Origin: Anaeromyces robustus
Lineage: Eukaryota > Neocallimastigomycota > Neocallimastigomycetes > Neocallimastigales > Neocallimastigaceae
Assembly (NCBI GenBank): GCA_002104895.1
Contig: MCFG01000223.1
Span: 21,001-85,000 of the forward strand
Length of the DNA: 64,000 nucleotides
Direction: 5' to 3'
Made by a program: the position numbers and the translations under genes
Shown: piece after piece, positions 16,050 through 29,174 of the stretch
Numbering within the stretch: position 1 is the stretch's first letter
Layout: each line of letters starts with the position of its first letter
The notes under the pieces: generated by a model
Databases searched by the model: none
The model's input: the letters and a program-made list of their open reading frames with translations, nothing else
What the model was told of the DNA's origin: nothing

Positions 16050-17753
16050 CATTATTAATTTTAATTTATATAAAATGATATAAAAATTATATATAGAAAT
16101 ATATACAAATGTTTGATTAATTAATTATTTAGATAAATCTTTTATTATTATTATTATAATCATGATTATAATTAGTAAACATATATATATTATAATATTT
16201 TATAATATTTATAATAATTTTAAATAAGACATTTTGTTGCTTTAAAGGAGACTTAAAAATATATATATATTTTATTATTTTTTTATATACCTTAACAATA
16301 TTTGGATTTGTAAAACTTTCATTTAAATTATACATAAGACTTCTCATTGCTAATGCATCAACTACCCAGTCTTCTTCACGAGTAGAAATTTGTACCAAAC
16401 ATGTAAAACCTTGGAATGAACGATAATCATGATGCTTTATACAAGAATATTATAAATTAACAATATGAAGAAAGTAATTATATATATATATATAAATATA
16501 AATAAATATATTTAAAAAAAAAAAAAAAAAGAAAAATATATGTTTTATTGACTTACTTCTAAATCTACAGCAATTTCAGATGCTTTATTTAATTTTTCTA
16601 TCATTTTCATAAATTCTTCTTTCGTATTAACAAAAGTAAATGGAGTTTGGTCATAATCTTTTGGCATTATTGGCTCTCTGATAGTAAACATATTTTCTGG
16701 GTATTGGATATGTTGAATTTCATATTTATATGGATGATAACTTTTTATATTTTTATTAATAAAAAAAAATAATAATAATAATATTGATAGTTATTTAATA
16801 TATATATTATTATATAATATTATATATGTTCATATTTTGTTAAAAAAAAAAAAAAAGTATTCATAATTCGCTTATTTTTTTTTTTCATTTGAATATTTAA
16901 TATATACTTTTCCATAGTATCTTGAACTGAATCATCTGCATTTTCTTCCATTACATTTAATGGGACTTTGGCATTAGGTTTATATTTTATTTTTAAAGGT
17001 GCTGGATTATTTGAATTATCAATTTTATCTTCAAATTTAAGTTGTGGTCTTAAAATATTCTGAGCATGTAATAATTTATAATTATCACTCTCAACATTCA
17101 TTTGTGCTACTACTGGATTAGCTTTAATAACACCTGAAGTATTATATGTTTTTCTTTTTCCTGTGAGTTCATCTATACATACATCCTTTTTTTTTTATTA
17201 TAGAAAAAAAATAATTATATATATTATAAATTATAAATTAAAAAGAAAATAAAAAATTAAAAAAAAATATAAATTATAGAAAATATTAATATTTTTTATT
17301 ATATTATACTAAATAATTTAAAAATCAACATTTCCTATTTCTTTTGCTTTTTTTTAAATAAAAATATAATATTATTGTTTTTCTGTGGAATATTTTTTAA
17401 TATTTTTTAATATAAGAAAAATAGAACAATAATAAACTAATAATAAAACTTACCGCTTTTTCTAATAAATTGTCCATAACTTCTACAATTTCATTATAAT
17501 TATCTGAAAAATCGTTTATATCCGTGAAAGCTCGTCCTTGTGTATTATTAACATAATTAATACATTTATTACAAATATCTAATAATGTTTTATTTGTTTT
17601 CTTTATTGATTTACTGAAATTCTTATCTGATGATTTATAAAAAGAGTACTCAGATGGTATTAAAAATTGTGTTGCTTTTGTTGTACTTACAACTGCTTTT
17701 AAAAGTTTATCAGTTATTTCATTTGAAATTTCTGATTTACTTTTTGAATCCAT
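13939..17753 (-). CDS. RRP6: Nuclear exosome 3'-5' exoribonuclease Rrp6/EXOSC10 (7 exons)
   Basis: Exons (minus strand) 17753-17454, 17185-16908, 16740-16557, 16434-16291, 16017-15827, 15631-14257 and 14019-13939 join in frame to 850 residues. Order: PMC2NT-like N-terminus (about 10-100); DEDD-Y exonuclease with Exo [18 protein letters not shown] (D252, E254), Exo [13 protein letters not shown] (D310) and Exo [14 protein letters not shown] (Y375, D379); HRDC domain after about residue 420 ([20 protein letters not shown]); then a charged, Lys- and Asn-rich tail with a nuclear-signal-like [14 protein letters not shown]. All five catalytic positions are present, so the enzyme should be active. 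The final 27-codon exon ([16 protein letters not shown]...) resembles the conserved C-terminal end of the family. The protein trims and degrades nuclear RNAs with the exosome core and Rrp47. Internal A-tracts in introns make the exons easy to miscall as separate genes. Confidence 0.95.
15781..15824 (-). repeat. 44-nt homopolymer abutting an RRP6 splice donor
   Basis: On the plus strand this is an uninterrupted T run; on the gene's strand the intron after exon 5 therefore reads GT followed directly by about 45 A. The upstream exon end (ATA AG) and the next exon (A CCT) keep the conserved ADWRIRPLP sequence intact, so the donor call is firm. Confidence 0.9.
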
Positions 17754-18634
17754 TTTGTATTGATAATTGTAAAATATATATTTAAATATATAAAAATTTT
17801 TTAAATGATAATATTATGAATTTATTATGTATATTGAATTTATGTATGAATATATTTTATATAATGTGAATAATAATAATTTAATTTTTCTTTAAATCTA
17901 ATATTAATTATAAAAATATACAATGAAAATTGAAATACATATATTTGTAATACGTATAATAATAAATAATTATTTATAATATATATTATATAAAATTATA
18001 TAAAGTCTGTTTATCTATTATAAATATCTTCTATTATTTTTATTTTTTTAACATATATGAAATTTCAACAGACTTTAAAAAAATATATAAATGAAATTTG
18101 ATTATAAATATATATATATTTTTTTTTTTTAAAAAAAAAAAAAAAATTTAATTTAATAATTAATTATATATTGATCAATAATAATTTTATTTAAAATAAA
18201 TGTAATAAAAAATTTTTATATAATATACAATACATTAATAATGAAATAATTGAAAAATAATATATAATATTTTTATTATTCAAATATTATTATATTTAAA
18301 AATTAATAAATTTCTTCTTTTACATATACAATTTAATTATATTCATTAGTAATAATTTTTATTTTCCTTATAATACATATACTTGTTTTTCTTTCATAGT
18401 AAGAATGCTAAGTATATATATATTTATTCAGGATAATTCTCTTTTTACTAATTCATATAATTTTTACTACACCCTTCAAGTATCTGGCTTGTTACTTTAA
18501 ATGTAAAATAACATACTAAATAAGTTGAAAAAATTTAATTAATGATTGGGCATGATATTTACTTCTATTGACCAATATTTTCTAATACACTAATTAAATG
18601 TATACGTAAATCCCACAGAATAATAAAATTTTAA

Positions 18635-18709
<75 letters not shown>

Positions 18710-19092
18710 AATAATATATAAATAAGGTTTATATTAAATATAATTAATATAATATGTCATAAAATATTTTATTTTAATTTTATATATTTATATACATTTC
18801 AATTGAAATTATTAATTCATCAAATCGAATTTGACATTCATATAGAAATCCTTTGTCATCTTTTTTCATATTTAAATTAATATTATTTTTTTATATATAT
18901 ATTTTCAAACAATATTTTTATTTAATTTACTATTTTTTAAGCTGAATTAAAATTATATATATATAAATATATATAAAATTATTATAAACATATACAATAA
19001 AAATAATATTATATATTATTAATATTTATTATATATGTTAATCAAAAATTCTTATACTAGTATTGGGTTAAATTTGAAATTAAGAAGAAAAT
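17754..19092. other. Divergent intergenic region between RRP6 and UPF3
   Basis: About 1.34 kb separating two outward-facing start codons. It is AT-rich with an AAAT array and a somewhat less AT-rich patch (about 18480-18620, containing TATCTGGCTTGTTACTTT). It must contain both promoters; no factor site can be assigned with confidence. Confidence 0.6.
18632..18710 (+). repeat. (AAAT)n microsatellite in the RRP6-UPF3 divergent region
   Basis: About 19 perfect tetranucleotide units, same motif as the arrays near 10163 and 60036. Confidence 0.95.
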
Positions 19093-19845
19093 ATGAATAA
19101 GCAATTAAAGAAGAGCAATACAAGGAAACAAATAAATCAAAAAAAATTAAAAACAAGAACTAAAGTTATTGTTCGTCGTCTTCCACCTAATCTTCCAGAA
19201 GATATTTTTTATGATTCTATTAGTGAATGGTTAGACAATATTACTTGGAAATCTTATTTCCCAGGAAAATTAAGTAAAAGGTAATAAGAGAAAAAAAAAG
19301 TTTTTTTACCTTCATATTATTTTATGTATTTAATTAAAAAATACAAAGAAAAATATAAAAAAAATTATATATTTTATTAATGATAATATAATAATAATCA
19401 ATAAATTAAAAAATAATAAAAAATAAAAAATATTTATTTACTTTATAACAATTGTTTATATAATAATAATAATAATAAAATAGTAAAGCAAAAGAAAATG
19501 TTTTCTCAAGAGCATATTTAAACTTTAAAAATATTGAGACATTGGTAGAATTTTTCAAGGAATTTGATGGACATTTGTATATTGATTCAAAAGGTATTTA
19601 TTTTTATTATTTATTTTATATATTTTTATTTATTTAATTTATTATATTTTAAATTTTAAATTTCAAAATAATTTACTATAATATAATAATTAATTAATTT
19701 CTTTTATTTATTTTATTAAATATTATAGGAAATGAATATAACGCATTGGTTGAATTTTCGTTATATCAAATGATTCCAAAGAAAAGAAAAAATGTTGATT
19801 CAAAACAAAATACTATTGAAAAAGGTAATAACAGAATAATTTAAT

Positions 19846-19885
<40 letters not shown>

Positions 19886-19965
19886 TAACAACAACAACAA
19901 CAATAATAATAATAATTCAAATAATAATTATATTTTTAATAAAATTACATATAAAATATATTATA

Positions 19966-20000
<35 letters not shown>

Positions 20001-21335
20001 ATATATATATATTATTCTTTTTCTTATATATTATCTTCATATTTAATAATTTTATATTTCTCTTTTGTTATTTATAATTATTACATATTTACGATTTATA
20101 TATATATAAAAGATCATAATTATCTTGCCTTTTTAGAAACATTAAAACCAAAAGAACCAGAAAATTCAGAAGATAAATCAGCAGAAGAAACCGAAAGTCA
20201 AAATGGTAAAACAGAAATTATTATACAGCCATCTTTAGTAACTGGTATGTCTTATTTAGATCCAATTAATACACCACAAAAACCAAAATCAACACCACTT
20301 TTAGATGCTTTAAGACAACAAAAGAATGCATTAAAGGCAAGTTTAGAACAAAATAGATTAGCTAACCTTGCTAAATTACAAGAAAAAGAAAGAAAGGAAA
20401 AAGAATTAGAAGAAAAGAGAAAACAATTACAGGAAAAACTTCAAAAAGCTGCAAAAGAAAAAGATAATAAAGTTATGCTTAAAAGAAAACAATCTAAAGA
20501 TATTAGTGGCTCCAATAATGAAAGTGCTAATAATAGTAATAATACCAGTAATAATACCAGTAACAGTAGCCTCAATATTAACAACAACAACAACAACAAT
20601 AATAATAACAAACCACAAACTCAAACCATTGTATTAAAACGTAATATTAGTAGTACAGGATTAAAGAAAAAGATTAGTATTATTATGAAAACTAGAACAG
20701 AAATTAATAATAATAATAACAATAATAATAACAGTAATAATAATAGTAATAATAATAGTAATAACAATAGCATCAATAATAGTAATAATAATAGTAATGC
20801 ATCTTCAATGCCAAATAGTCCAAGTATAAATGATGATACCAATTCACTCTTTTCAAATAGTAATAATAATAGTATGAATAATTCTAATGAAAATTTATCT
20901 AAAACTAATAGTGAATCTAATCTTAGTAATATAAGTGATAATAGATCTATTAATAGTAATAATAGTAATAAGGCTAAACTTGATAAACGTAGAAATAATA
21001 ATGGTAGTAATAATAATAATAAATATGGTTATGGTAATAATTATGGTGGTTATAATGGAAATTATAGTAATGGAGGAAATAGAAATAAAAATAATCAAAA
21101 ATCTCGTGATGGACGTGATAGTCGTGATGGACGTGATAATAATAGAAATAATAATTCTTATTCCAAAAAAAGTGGAGGTAATAATAATAATAGAAATTCA
21201 AAATCTTATTCTAAAAAACCTTCTATGAGTTCTATGAAAAATGGTAATAATAATAGTTCTAGTGGTTCATCTAGTAAAGGACCAAAAGTAACACTTCTTA
21301 AACGTGATGGTACTAAAACTACATTTAATGTTTAA
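19093..21335 (+). CDS. UPF3: Nonsense-mediated decay factor UPF3/SMG4 (4 exons)
   Basis: Exons 19093-19280, 19484-19593, 19729-19824 and 20113-21335 join in frame to 538 residues. Residues about 22-145 form the Smg4/UPF3 RNP-type domain: TKVIVRRLPPNLPEDIF, WLDNITWKSYFPGKLSK, ENVFSRAYLNFKN, FDGHLYIDSKGNEYNALVEF, and DHNYLAFLETLKPKEP, each lining up with the family's TKVVIRRLPP..., WSYFVPGK, SRAYINF, GHxFVDSKGNEYPAxVEF and DPDYxxFLE blocks. UPF3 bridges exon-junction complexes to UPF2/UPF1 during recognition of premature stop codons and shuttles between nucleus and cytoplasm. A charged coiled coil follows (about 195-250), then roughly 250 residues of Asn/Ser-rich disorder, a YGYGNNYGGYNG patch and an RDGRDSRDGRD repeat. 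Whether the short C-terminal GPKVTLLKRDGTKTTFNV segment serves as an exon-junction-binding motif is unknown. RRP6 lies divergently upstream. Confidence 0.93.
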
Positions 21336-21487
21336 ACTTGACGATGGAAAGAAAAAAGAAAAAAAAAAAGAGATAAAATAACTAACACAAAAAATGAAAA
21401 AAGAAGAAAAAAAATATTAAAATAAAATAAAAAGAAAAAGAAGAAAGGTAAAAAAAAATAAAAATAAATGAAAAAAATTTTAGAAAG

Positions 21488-21530
<43 letters not shown>

Positions 21531-23108
21531 GAAAAAAAAGAAGGAAAAAAGAAAAAAGAAAAGAGAAAAGAATAATAACATGATATTTAAAAATGCATAT
21601 ATGAAAATATATAAGGAAGTACAAAACGAAAAAAATGTTTTATTATGTTTCTTTATTTTATTTTATTTTTTTTTTATTTTAATCTTTCTTCTTTTTTTAA
21701 GTTTTTTTCTTAAATAATGTTGAGTTAAATAAAAAAAAAAAAGTTCATTATGAATTTTTTTTTATATTATTTTCATTTCTATATACTTGATTCGATTCAT
21801 TACCGATATTATAGAAATAGAAAGAAATTCTAATTAGATTTTTAATAGTACTTAGTTATTTATGTATATTTATTATAATAAATTAGTCATTTATTATAAA
21901 TTATTACTATATATCTTACATGTGATTAAAATATTTAAAATAATTAATAATTAATAATAATTAATAATAATGATTAATAACAATAATAATATGTAATAAT
22001 AATAATAATAATAAATACTAATAATTATAATTATAATAATGATAATGATAATGATAACAATAATAATAGTAATAAATATTTATAGTTTTATAAATATAAT
22101 AAAATATTAAGTATATTAATAATTTAAAAAAAAAAAATAAAAAAATTATAAATATATTTTAAAAATGTAAAATAATCATTATAATTAAAAATGTATTTTA
22201 ATATTATTATATTATTATTTTTTTCTTTTTATATTTTTTTATTTTATTTTTTTTTTTTTTTATTTTTATTTTTATTTTATTATTATTAATTTTAATCATA
22301 CTATCTCATTAAAATACTATCTTAAAAAAAATTATTAAGTGGTAAAAAAAGGGAAAAAAATATAAAAGAAATAAAAATAAATAATTATAATTTTATTATA
22401 ATAAAATTTTCTGGTAGTAACCGGCTTATTACTTCAAAATGTAAGAAAGTTTTCATTATTAATTATATAATTAATTTTATAATACATATAAAAGATATAA
22501 ATATAGTATATGAATGTAAGTTCAACTATACTAATATGTTAAACTTTTTAATTGATTGGATGAAAATCAATTGAATAAAATAAAAAATAAAAATAAAAAA
22601 AAAAAAAGAATTTTCGGTTTTTTACTTATAATTTAATTTATTTAATTTTAAACTTTTGAAAATATTTTTTTTTTAAAAAGTATTATTTTTTTTTCCCTTA
22701 AAGTTTAGAATACCTAATTATTTATTCATTTTTTATCATTAATTAATAGTCTAATTTAATAAAACAAGTAAACAAATAACAGTAATTATAATAATTATAT
22801 TATAATATATATCAATAAAACTCAAAAATAATAATAAAATAATAATATATATTATCTAAAATAATAAATATATTATTCATATATTTGTTTTTATGTTTTC
22901 ATTATGATTATTATTTTATTTTCTTTTTCTTCTTTATAATTATTTTATTTTATTATTTTTCTTCAACTTTAACTTTGTTTCATTTTTTGAATAATATTTA
23001 CATTATTTTAATTTTTTTTTAATATATATTTAATATATTTCTTTTTCTTTTTCTTTTATTTCTTTAAGAAAGTAAAAGAATAAATAAATAAAAATTTTCG
23101 ATTTCTTT

Positions 23109-23147
<39 letters not shown>

Positions 23148-23370
23148 TTATATTTATATGCATATAAACAATTAAAGGAATTAAAAATAGAGATATAATG
23201 ATAAAAGGGTTAATATTTTCTTTTTTATTATTTTACATTCTATCTCTCCTTTTTTATTATTATTATTATTATTCTTTTTGGTTATATTTTTTTCCTTTAT
23301 AAAAAAGTATAAATATAACATTATAAATATAAATGTATATTGGTAAAATTAAAATAAAAATATTTATAGG

Positions 23371-23374
<4 letters not shown>

Positions 23375-23415
<41 letters not shown>
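23375..23415 (+). repeat. Poly-A tract, 41 nt
   Basis: Uninterrupted A run in intergenic DNA. No element with target-site duplications was recognised beside it, so it is listed only as a homopolymer. Confidence 0.9.
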
Positions 23416-23417
<2 letters not shown>

Positions 23418-23601
23418 ACAAATAGTAAAAAAAAGTATTTTTAAATACATAAATATAATAGTGTAATTATTACATTATACTTTTTTTTTCTTATAACTTT
23501 TATGATTTTTTTTTATTTTTATTTTTTATTACTTTTTCTAAAAAAAAAAAAAAAAATATTAAATTGAAATAATTATTTTTTTTTTTTTTTCTTTTTTTTT
23601 C

Positions 23602-23635
<34 letters not shown>

Positions 23636-24455
23636 GTTATTATTATTAGTATTAATTGTTAACTTGAAAATGGGTTTATTAAAATATTAATTTTTTTTTA
23701 ATAATAAATTAAAAAATTAATAATATTTTTAACTTTTAATTCCCATAATTATGTGTTTTATGTTATGTATTATTATTGCTATTATATATGCTATAATTAA
23801 ATTATTATTATTTTATTTATTTATTTATTTATTTTATTTTAACTTTTATTTTTTTATTTTTTATTTTATTTTATTTTAATTTTTTTTTTTTTTTTTTTTT
23901 TTTAATTTATTGTTTGACTCCTATTTTTTTATAATTAAATTTTTAATCAATTAATTTAAACTTAATATTATTATTTTCCTTTTTTGTGAAAAAAAAAAAA
24001 AAAACAATGAAAAAAAATAAATAGAAGTTTAAACAATCAAACAAAGTATGTAAAATAAAAAAATAAATAAATAAATAAATAATAAAAAAAATAATAATAA
24101 TTATATATAAAAAAAATATCCCAAAAATATTTACCATATCATTTACATTTATAAAGAAAAAAAACTCTTTTTTTTAACGAATTATGTATATATATATATT
24201 AAAAATAATTATAATAATAATAAAAGGTAAAAATTTCAATATATTATTATTATACCTTTTTCTTTTTATTATTATTATTATTATAATTATAATTTTTGTA
24301 TGGGCGTATGTGTTGAGTGCATTGTTTGGTAAAGTTTTAAATTAAAAATAACTATATTCATTTTTTATTATTATCATTTTTGTTTATTTTATTTATTTAT
24401 TTATTTTTTTTTTTTTTTAAAAATATATATATATATATTTTTATTTCCTTTTTTT

Positions 24456-24457
<2 letters not shown>

Positions 24458-24504
<47 letters not shown>
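24458..24504 (-). repeat. 47-nt T tract just past a stop codon
   Basis: Begins 17 bp beyond the stop of the minus-strand gene ending at 24522, so its transcript would carry an encoded A47 immediately after the coding region unless cleaved first. Confidence 0.85.
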
Positions 24505-24507
<3 letters not shown>

Positions 24508-24521
24508 CATTTCATTTTTGT

Positions 24522-27500
24522 TTAAAAATCATTAATATTTGGTCTGTTTCTTTCATTAATACTTTGACTACGACGACGAGTTACTTCTCTATTAATATCA
24601 AAAGAATTTGTATCACTAGCCGTAAATGAAGATGATAATGGAGAAATGGCATTATTTGACTTTGGAATATAGAAATCATATTTAATATCCAAACCAGTCA
24701 TAAATGGAGAATAGAAATGACTCTTTTTATCTACAGAAGGAGGTACAGCTGGAGAAGAAAGGGTTCTAGCTCTTCTATATCTTTGAATTACATTTTCAGT
24801 TGGTTTTTTAATAATAGGACTTTTCATAGATTGATCATTATCTATTGTCATATCATTGAAACCTGTTTTAATTGGGGATTGAGCTGGAATAGTTTCCTTA
24901 CCTTTTCCATGCATTGGTGGAATATAACTTGTACTTAAGTTATTTGGATTAAATAATTTTGGTGATTCTGTATCACTTAGAGAGCCTTGATAAGCCATAG
25001 CATTATTACTTGATAATTTTATATTATTATATTGTTCATTTTGGAATAATGGAGGTTGGTCAATTTTTAATGAAGATGAATTTTTAAATGTACTCATTAA
25101 AAGAGGAGAAAGACTTGGACGAGTATCATTTTGTTGAAAGTGTGAATTTAAAGAAATAGATCTTGGACGACGGAAACTTTTATTAGTTCTATTAAAAAGA
25201 TCAATAATCGTTTCTTCTTGTGGTGTTTCCGGTTGACTATTAGATAACGGTGCAGTTGAAATAGTTAATGCTGGACCATTAGTAAATGAATAAACTGTTG
25301 AATTATCTAATTTTGGAGTTGCTGAGGATGGTCCAAATATTGGTGTTGTAGGAGTTTGTTGAATAGGTTGAATTGGTTGCATTGTTTGAATAGTTGGCAT
25401 TGATTGTATTGGTAATACAGGAGATTGAGCTCTTACTGTTGTTAATGAATTATTATTATTGTTATTTATCTTATCCAATCCTGTTTGTTCTTCATAATAA
25501 TTAACGTAGGAAACAGATGATAATGGTGAAGGTTGTGATACTTTATTATAAATTAATGGTGACCTACCAGAAGTACTATTAACTAATAATTCTTCATTAC
25601 TATGTTTATAGGAGGCTTGAGATAAAGGTGAAGTCACTTTACTATTATTATTTGTGTTTCCAGTAATATTACCATTGATATTAATAGTAATATTATTAAT
25701 ATTATTATTAGAAGTTGTAGTAGATGTCGAGGATGCAGAAGAATAAGCTACACTAACACCACTTTCAGCAGTTGCTGTAGGAGCTAATACTGGTGTAGGC
25801 ATTGGATAAAGATTCAAATCAATTTCATCTTCACTTTCACTAATTTCCAATTTTTTAGCTGTCTTTTTAGCCTTTTTAATCTTTTTAGCTTTAGCAGGAG
25901 CTGGTGGAATATCCAACTCACTTGAAGATTCTACTGTATCAACTTTAACCTTACCAACTACTTTAGCCTTCTTTTTCTTTGCTAATTTTTTATTATTATC
26001 ATCAGTTTTCTTTTCATTACCTAATTCACTTGTGGAATCGTTATCTGTTGTAATTGGAATATTTGCTGCCCCTTTACCTTTTTTCTTCGATTTTTGATTT
26101 TTATCATCAACAGCAATAGAGTTTTCATCGCCATTCACAGCTATGCTAGTATCTTCTTCCTTTGATGTGGTCTTCTTCTTCTTACTTTTCTTTTCATTAG
26201 TATTGGCTGAATCTTTCTTTCCTTCTACGTCATCTGAAGTTGAAGCTCCATTAACATTTTGATTAGCATTAGCCTTCTTCTTTTTATTCTTCTTTTCCTT
26301 TTTATCTTCTTTTTTACTTTTTTCATTCATGATTTCATCTATATCTAGATCATAATTAATTTCATTCATATCTGTATCATACTCTACCATTGGTTTATAC
26401 TTTATTTTACCATATTTGGCAATATGATGATTATGATCATAAAATGGTGAATTCCTAATACGTTCCGTTCTTTCTAATGGAGTCCAGTAAGTAGCATTTT
26501 CAGAGAATAAAAGTTCATAAGCTTCTTCATCGGTTGGTACATGTTCATCCTGTAAACCTGCCTTTCCATAAGTAATTTCCCCGGTAACTAAAAGACCACT
26601 TTCTTCAGTATTTTTAGCTTCCTTCTTTTTGGCATTTGCTGCTGTCTTTGCTGCTTTTTTCTTTCCAACTGGAGGTGATTTTACTTCATTTCCAGTAGCT
26701 TCATCAGATTTATTTTTAGATTTATTTTTAGAATTTGAGTTTTCTTTATTGGCTTCCTTTTTAATTTTTGCAGCTTTTTTCTTAGGAGTATTAGGTGTTT
26801 CTTCCCCTTCATTTGCATTTTCTTCATTTGCATTTTTATTAGCTTTCTTTTGTTTTTTATTTTTACCTTTTCCCGGGTTATTATTATTATTACTATTGTT
26901 GCCATTATTTCCGTTATTTCCGTTATTTCCATTATTTCCATTATTTCCATTATTATTATTATTATTACCATTACTTCCATTGTCTTCATTTCCATTATTA
27001 TCTGTTGGACTTTGACTTCTATCATTAGATTCTTTATTACCTTCATTACCATTTGTTGTATTTTTAGTATTTTCTGAATTATTTGTTTGGCCACTATTAC
27101 TACGTGTACTAGCATTTTTAGAAGTCTTTTTTCCTTTTTTATTATTAATTTCTGCATTATTATTACTTTCTAATATTTCATCATTCATTCTTGAGTTTAA
27201 TACATCAGCATAAGTACGTGATTTATTATGTTCTAACACTGAAGTAGAATAACTACGACTATGATTAACATTAGTATTAATTCTTGAAGGTGGTAATACT
27301 TTTTTCTCAAATGGTAGCGATTCATTTTCATTCAATATATTTTCTTTTTCCACTGGCATAGGCGTTGATATAGAACGTTGTCTTAATCTTTTTCGGTTGG
27401 ACATAATTGCGTTTGAGTAAGCACCCATATGATTTGGAATAGATTCAGTCATAATAATTGTATTATCTGAATTAGAATCTATTATTTCAGTAGAGGTAAC

Positions 27501-29174
27501 ATTAACTGCTGATGGATTTATTAACGATTTGGGTTTTATTGGCATTTCTATAGTTGAAGTTAATGGAACAGAGAAAGATAAAGAATGTTTGTGAGTTTTC
27601 TTTCCTCTTTTTTTATTTACAACATCAAGAGTTCCATTTTCATTTTTTAAATCCATACTAACTACTGGTTTATTTACTAAAATACCTTTAATTATTTTCT
27701 TTTTTCCTTCTACTATTTCATGTTCTTGTTCTTTCTTTTTTGGAACATCAAAGGAATGGATGTCATGTCCTGCGTCACTAACTGACGATGACATCTTTAT
27801 AGAATGGTTGATATCAAATGAAGAATCAACATCATTAAATGAAGATAATTCACTATTTTCATTTAGAGACATTGTTCCTGAATAGTCAGAAGTGTTTGGT
27901 GATGTGTAGGATGATTGAATAGAATATAGATTATAATTTATAACACTTTGACAATCTATAGTGCTTTTTTCTGGTATTGCCGGTGGCAAATTTAAATTAT
28001 AAGCGTAAGTGTTATCAGAAGAAGATATTGAATTCGATTCAATTAATTCAAGATTTTCTTCATTATTATCCATAACATTAACAATAGCGTTCCTACTTTT
28101 CACATTCATTGGTATTATATTAGATGATATAGGATTATAAGTTTGTGCTTGATTATTATATGGCATTGCCATAGTATTTACAATTATATTTTGTTGGCCA
28201 TTAGTAGATTTTGGAGGTGGTGGAGGAAGTATTTTTGGAGATGAATTAGATTCAGAAATCACTCTATAAGGAATATCGGCTTGACCATTCGTTAAAGGTA
28301 AGAGTGCCTCTGATTTACGATTAGCATTACCTTTTGATTTATTTTTATGAGGCTTAATGATATCCTTCTTATTACTTCCTTTCTTATTTTTAGGTATAGA
28401 ACTATTTTTTAATAAATTGTTATGAGGTCTAGAAAATTCAATTAATGGATTAGACGAACCATAACTATCAGTTTGTTCTAAATCCCAATCCTCATCTGAT
28501 AAAGATTCATTCTTTCCTATTAACCAACTAAAAATAAATTGTTTACTACTATATACGATAATTAAGCTTTTAATATATTGAAACAAATGTAATATTATTT
28601 TATAAATAAGTTTATAGTTTATCACATTTAAACATAATTCAATATAATATTTAATATAATCAAAAATTATATCCATATAATTTTTTAAACCAGTACGAAG
28701 TGAATGAAGTTTTGAATGCTTTAATAAATGCTATTTTATTTTATAAATAGAAAAAAAATAAAAAAATTAGTTAAGATATAACAACTAAAAAATTATATTT
28801 TTACTTAAAATATATGATAAAAATAACATAATATTATTAACTAATTTATTTATATATAAATAAATAATTACTTTAATGTAGTGATATGGTTTTTTATAGG
28901 TATTTGGAAAGAACATTAAACAAATTACTACAAACACGATCCCCCCTACATAAAGTAAGGCATAATAACTATTTGCGTCTAAGATGACATTTCTTTCTGG
29001 TAAATTTCTTTTATTTTGAACTACCTTTTTGGAATAATGTGAAGATATTTTATTTGATGATTTATATGATTCTTTTACTTGTTGTGTTTGAACAAGTAAT
29101 TGGTTAGACATGAGACACAATAAAATTAAAAAATATAAAATAAAATGGCTTTTATGGAATATTTGTTTAACCAT
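24522..29174 (-). CDS. Signal-anchored membrane protein with very long Lys-rich disordered tail (2 exons)
   Basis: Exon 1 (29174-28872) encodes MVKQIFHKSHFILYFLILLC..., a cleavable-looking signal peptide (about 1-31), a short lumenal stretch and a membrane segment (about 70-90, YYALLYVGGIVFVVICLMFF). It ends ...YHYIK at a GTAATT donor. An AAATAG acceptor at 28731 opens exon 2 (28730-24522) in the same phase (HLLKHSKLHSLRTGLKNYMD...), giving 1503 residues. Exon 2 adds a hydrophobic or amphipathic stretch (about 120-170), an acidic ESLSDEDWDLEQ motif, then disorder: Ser-rich segments, a Gly/Asn NNGNNGNNG tract, repeated KKKxKK blocks and a conserved-looking YWTPLERTERIRNSPFYD segment. Predicted topology is type I with the basic tail in the cytosol. 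A Lys-rich tail on an ER membrane anchor recalls ribosome- or RNA-tethering proteins, but that is a guess; no orthologue recognised. Without the join, exon 2 alone would be read from an internal Met at 28676. Confidence 0.65.

Larger units (their letters stand above)
21336..24521. other. Convergent intergenic region rich in homopolymers
   Basis: Lies between the stop of UPF3 and the stop of the minus-strand gene at 24522. It starts with a purine-rich run (about 21345-21580) directly after UPF3, and has A and T tracts of more than 40 nt. A short, slightly GC-richer patch at about 22410-22445 (GTAACCGGCTTATTACTTC) stands out. No gene recognised. Confidence 0.55.

Noticed and set aside
23375-23415. 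Poly-A tract as the tail of a retroposed element
   Set aside because: No flanking target-site duplication or element body could be recognised beside it; homopolymers of this length are common in the window.
26629-27157. Plus- and minus-strand frames inside the Lys-rich protein gene
   Set aside because: Antisense and off-phase readings of the Lys/Asn/Gly-rich coding repeats, with no independent support.
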